Origin: Paracoccaceae bacterium
Lineage (GTDB): Bacteria; Pseudomonadota; Alphaproteobacteria; Rhodobacterales; Rhodobacteraceae
Length of the DNA stretch: 7,509 bases
NCBI GenBank assembly: GCA_003500165.1
Contig: DNSZ01000274.1
Location: 308-7,816 of the forward strand
Direction: 5' to 3'
Below, in pieces: positions 5,210 through 7,509 of this stretch (position 1 is its first letter; each line of letters opens with the position of its first letter). The translations under genes were made by a program, and so were the position numbers. The notes below the pieces were generated by a model, which made no database searches, was not told the DNA's origin, and saw only the letters and a program-made list of their open reading frames with translations.

Positions 5210-5294
5210 TCTGTCGCAGGGTTTACTTGATCGAAAGCCCGTTAACCGCCACACTGCGTGCTGTGACCGATCGAAACCGAAAACAGGTGATCCG
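5210..5294 (+). promoter_or_regulatory. Intergenic region before the sulfur module, possible promoter
   Basis: This 85-base gap is large enough for a separate promoter. CTTGATC at 5226-5232 resembles an alphaproteobacterial -35, and CACACT at 5250-5255 would be a poor -10 at 17 bases spacing. The octamer GATCGAAA occurs twice, at 5229-5236 and 5269-5276, 40 bases apart, one copy overlapping the -35 candidate. AGGTGA at 5285-5290 is a clear ribosome site for the next gene. No terminator hairpin is seen after the DUF1194 stop. Confidence 0.35.
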
Positions 5295-6224
5295 ATGAAA
5301 CCGCTTGCCCCGCTTGCCGCCCTGCTGGCGGTTGCCCTGTCCGTTCCGGCCATCGCGCAGGACCGCTTTGGCCCGCTGATCGGGCCGGCCGAACTTCAGG
5401 CCGCGCTTGACGGGCCGGACGCGCCGCTGGTGCTCGATATCCGCACCGGCGAGGTCGATGGCACCATTCCCGGCGCCGTCGCCGCGCCCTATGGCCGGTT
5501 CCGCGGGCCCAGCGAAAACCCCGGCCAGTTGCTGACACCGGCCGCGCTGACCGATGTTCTGCAAAGCCTGGGCGTGACCGCCGACCGGCCCACGGTCGTT
5601 GCCCATCAGGGCGCGAACGAGACCGATTTCGGCGCCGCCGCGCGGGTTTACTGGACCCTGAAATCGAGCGGCGTCAGCGAACTGGCCATTCTCAATGGCG
5701 GGGTCGGCGGCTGGCAGGCCGCCGGTCTGCCGATGGCCGAGGCACCCGCCACGCCGGAACCTTCGGACATCACGGTGACGGCCTATGACCCGCGCTGGCT
5801 GGCAACCCAGGACGACGTGCTGGCCGTGGTCGAGGGCGAGGCCGAGGCGACGCTGATCGATGCCCGGATCCCTGAGCAGTATGAGGGCGCGGCCGCCCAT
5901 GGCGCGGCGGCGAAACCCGGCACCATCCCGGGGGCGCGGAACCTGGTCCATTCTACCTGGTTCACCGAGTCGACCACGGAAATCGACGCCGAAGCCGCCC
6001 CCGACATCGCGGCAGCCGCGGGACTGACGCCCGATGCCCATCCGGTAAGCTTCTGCAATACCGGGCACTGGGCGGCCACCAACTGGTTCGCGATGAGCGA
6101 ACTGGCCGGGATCGAGGATACCAGGCTCTACCCCGAATCGATGGTCGGCTGGTCGCAGGCCGGCCTGCCGATGGAGAACACGCCGGGGCTGTTGGAAAAC
6201 CTGATGAACCAGATCAAGAACTAG
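5295..6224 (+). CDS. Exported two-domain rhodanese-like sulfurtransferase
   Basis: A 309-residue protein with a Sec signal peptide (hydrophobic residues 5-17, cleavage near AIA, 19-21), so it should act in the periplasm. It has two rhodanese domains. The first, about 28-146, contains PLVLDIR (44-50), IPGAVAAPY and GGVGGWQAAGLP, but its active-site position reads VVAHQGANET (101-110) with no cysteine, so it is probably structural. The second, about 165-295, contains TLIDARIPEQYEG, IPGARN and the loop FCNTGHWA with C254 as the only cysteine of the protein, followed by MVGWSQAGLP. Rhodaneses move sulfane sulfur, classically from thiosulfate to an acceptor, through a cysteine persulfide. The loop CNTGHWA differs from the classic CGTGVTA loop of thiosulfate sulfurtransferases, so the donor may differ. 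The YeeE/YedE gene starts 16 bases later, a pairing that fits periplasmic handling of thiosulfate or polysulfide before uptake. Confidence 0.85.
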   Translation: MKPLAPLAALLAVALSVPAIAQDRFGPLIGPAELQAALDGPDAPLVLDIRTGEVDGTIPGAVAAPYGRFRGPSENPGQLLTPAALTDVLQSLGVTADRPTVVAHQGANETDFGAAARVYWTLKSSGVSELAILNGGVGGWQAAGLPMAEAPATPEPSDITVTAYDPRWLATQDDVLAVVEGEAEATLIDARIPEQYEGAAAHGAAAKPGTIPGARNLVHSTWFTESTTEIDAEAAPDIAAAAGLTPDAHPVSFCNTGHWAATNWFAMSELAGIEDTRLYPESMVGWSQAGLPMENTPGLLENLMNQIKN

Positions 6225-6240
6225 GCCCGACCCGCCTCCG

Positions 6241-7386
6241 ATGACCGGAACCGCCCCCCCGCACGACGCGCGGAACCCGGCCGCCCTGCCCCGGCGGGGC
6301 GCGCCGCCTGTCCTGCTGGTCCTGTGGGTCGTGGCGTCGGTCCTGGCCGTCGCGGCGCTTGTCGGGGTGCGCTACGGGGCGCTGCTGCTGGTCGGTCTGG
6401 CGCTGGGGATGACGCTGGAAGGGCTGCGATTCGGCTTCTCGGGCCCGTGGCGGGCGATGATCCTGCGCCGCGAACCGGCCGGGCTGATCGCCCAGCTGGT
6501 CGCCATCGGCATCGTCGCGGCCGCCGCCTTTCCGATCCTTGCCGCGGCCGACGGCTCGGTGATTGGCGCGCATGCCCCGCTGAGCGCGGCGATGGTGCCG
6601 GCGGCATTCCTGTTCGGCGCGGCGATGCAGGTGATCCTCGGCTGCGGCTCGGGGACGCTGGTCAATGCCGGCAGCGGCAATGCGGTCGCCGCGGTGGCGC
6701 TGCCGTTCTTCGCCCTGGGCAGCTTTCTGGGCGCAACCCATGTGCAATGGTGGACCGATCTGGCCGCGCTGCCCCCCGTGGTGCTGAGCGGGCCGGGCGG
6801 GCTCGGTCTGACCCTTCTGGGACTGGCGGCCGTGGCCGGCCTGGCGCTGTGGCGCGCCGCGCCGGGCAAACGGGCAATCCCCCGGCGGCTGTGGATCGCG
6901 GCGGTGCTGGTGGGCGTTTTCGCGATCCTCAACCTGGTGGTCGCGGGCCAGCCCTGGGGCGTGGTCTATGGGCTGGGGCTGTGGTTCGCCAAGGGGGTCA
7001 CGGCGCTGGGCGGCGACCTGTCGGGCTGGCCGTTCTGGGGCGCGCCGGCCAATGTCGAGCGGCTGCAGGCGAGCGTGCTGACCGATGTCACCTCGCTGAC
7101 CAATTTCGGGCTGATCGGCGGCGCGTTCCTGATCGCAGCGTGGCGGCGCGGCGGCATGGCCGCCAAGGTGGCGCCGCTGCCTGCCCGGGCCTGGATCGCC
7201 GCCATCGCGGCGGGAATCGTCCTGGGCTATACCTCGCGCGTCGCTTTCGGCTGCAATGTGGGCGCGTTCTTTTCCGGCGTGTCGACCGGCAGCCTGCATG
7301 GCTGGGTGTGGTTTGCCGCGGCCTTTGCCGGCTCGTATCTGGGCATCTGGTTGCGCCCCCGGCTGGGGCTGGAGCCCAGGACATGA
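6241..7386 (+). CDS. YeeE/YedE-family sulfur-compound transporter
   Basis: A 381-residue, very hydrophobic inner-membrane protein with about nine or ten predicted membrane segments (for example 22-42, 46-58, 83-103, 117-136, 147-165, 186-204, 217-236, 287-300, 317-332, 354-371). Two conserved family motifs are seen: LGCGSGTLVNAGSGN around C135, and RVAFGCNVGAFFSG-STGSLHGW around C338. In the thiosulfate transporter TsuA of this family, conserved cysteines inside the membrane pass thiosulfate by hydrogen bonding. Only two cysteines are present here, so a third, as in TsuA, is missing or replaced. The substrate is probably thiosulfate or another sulfane-sulfur compound, by analogy and from the rhodanese upstream. 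The ATG at 6241 lacks a clear ribosome site, so translation may depend on coupling to the rhodanese gene. The stop overlaps the next start by ATGA. Confidence 0.88.
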   Translation: MTGTAPPHDARNPAALPRRGAPPVLLVLWVVASVLAVAALVGVRYGALLLVGLALGMTLEGLRFGFSGPWRAMILRREPAGLIAQLVAIGIVAAAAFPILAAADGSVIGAHAPLSAAMVPAAFLFGAAMQVILGCGSGTLVNAGSGNAVAAVALPFFALGSFLGATHVQWWTDLAALPPVVLSGPGGLGLTLLGLAAVAGLALWRAAPGKRAIPRRLWIAAVLVGVFAILNLVVAGQPWGVVYGLGLWFAKGVTALGGDLSGWPFWGAPANVERLQASVLTDVTSLTNFGLIGGAFLIAAWRRGGMAAKVAPLPARAWIAAIAAGIVLGYTSRVAFGCNVGAFFSGVSTGSLHGWVWFAAAFAGSYLGIWLRPRLGLEPRT

Positions 7387-7509
7387 CCCGGCGGCGGGTC
7401 GGTGTCGCCGTCGTCGCCGGGCTGGCCCTGGTGGTTCTTGGCGATTTGGCCGCCGGGCGGATGCCGGACCCGTATCAGGCCCCGCCGCTGCTGGCGCTGG
7501 GATCGGGCG
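7383..7509 (+). CDS. Start of a small exported or membrane protein (partial)
   Basis: The ATG shares the ATGA overlap with the transporter stop, and 42 codons are visible before the window ends. The N terminus is MTRRR followed by a hydrophobic stretch (residues 6-19, VGVAVVAGLALVVL), which looks like a signal anchor or signal peptide. A proline-rich segment (MPDPYQAPP) follows. Codon use and GC match the preceding genes. I do not recognise the family. Translational coupling to the YeeE/YedE gene suggests an accessory part of the sulfur module, which is an inference from position only. Confidence 0.6.
   Translation, partial: MTRRRVGVAVVAGLALVVLGDLAAGRMPDPYQAPPLLALGSG

Noticed and set aside
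4334..7299. Long minus-strand frames (339, 281 and 361 codons) opposite the glyoxalase-like, rhodanese and transporter genes
   Set aside because: They are high-GC shadows rich in arginine, glycine, proline and glutamine, with no family motifs; the plus-strand genes have signal peptides, catalytic motifs and overlapping starts.

Overview
The window looks like chromosomal DNA from a GC-rich alphaproteobacterium, most probably of the Rhodobacteraceae. The evidence is the very high GC of the housekeeping genes, the protein families present (ThyX, a DUF1194 secreted protein, a YeeE/YedE transporter with a periplasmic rhodanese) and their tight gene packing. This is judged from recognised protein features only; no database was searched.

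Layout, left to right. (1) Bases 1-1142 hold no believable gene. They form a mosaic of GC-rich hairpin repeats built from at least five recurring modules, called A/E, F, D, G and a CACGCC hairpin here, all in the same orientation. The composite order F - partial A - D - A/E occurs twice, and a shorter F - A/E form occurs once. (2) Bases 1208-3005 are a visibly AT-richer island carrying two overlapping genes on the minus strand: a DUF262 protein and, downstream, a small HEPN-domain protein with an intact RNase motif. This is a plausible two-gene defence or toxin-like module. (3) Bases 3002-3922 are thyX, flavin-dependent thymidylate synthase, also on the minus strand. The DUF262 start codon overlaps the thyX stop codon, so the foreign-looking pair sits as the tail of a thyX operon. 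(4) A 166-base divergent control region (3923-4088) separates thyX from the plus-strand genes. (5) The plus strand carries a glyoxalase-I-like VOC protein and, overlapping it by 7 bases, a secreted DUF1194 protein with a von Willebrand A-like metal site. (6) After an 85-base gap comes a sulfur module: an exported two-domain rhodanese, a YeeE/YedE-type sulfur-compound transporter 16 bases later, and the start of a small exported or membrane protein overlapping the transporter stop by ATGA. That last gene runs off the window.

How the parts may work together. The rhodanese and the YeeE/YedE protein probably handle thiosulfate or a similar sulfane-sulfur compound across the inner membrane. DUF262 and HEPN proteins are both known from antiviral settings, and their overlap suggests joint action. 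The most unusual features are the seamless coupling of that pair to thyX and the hairpin-repeat mosaic directly beyond its far end. Whether the repeats serve the island, mark an insertion hotspot, or are unrelated cannot be decided from the sequence alone.
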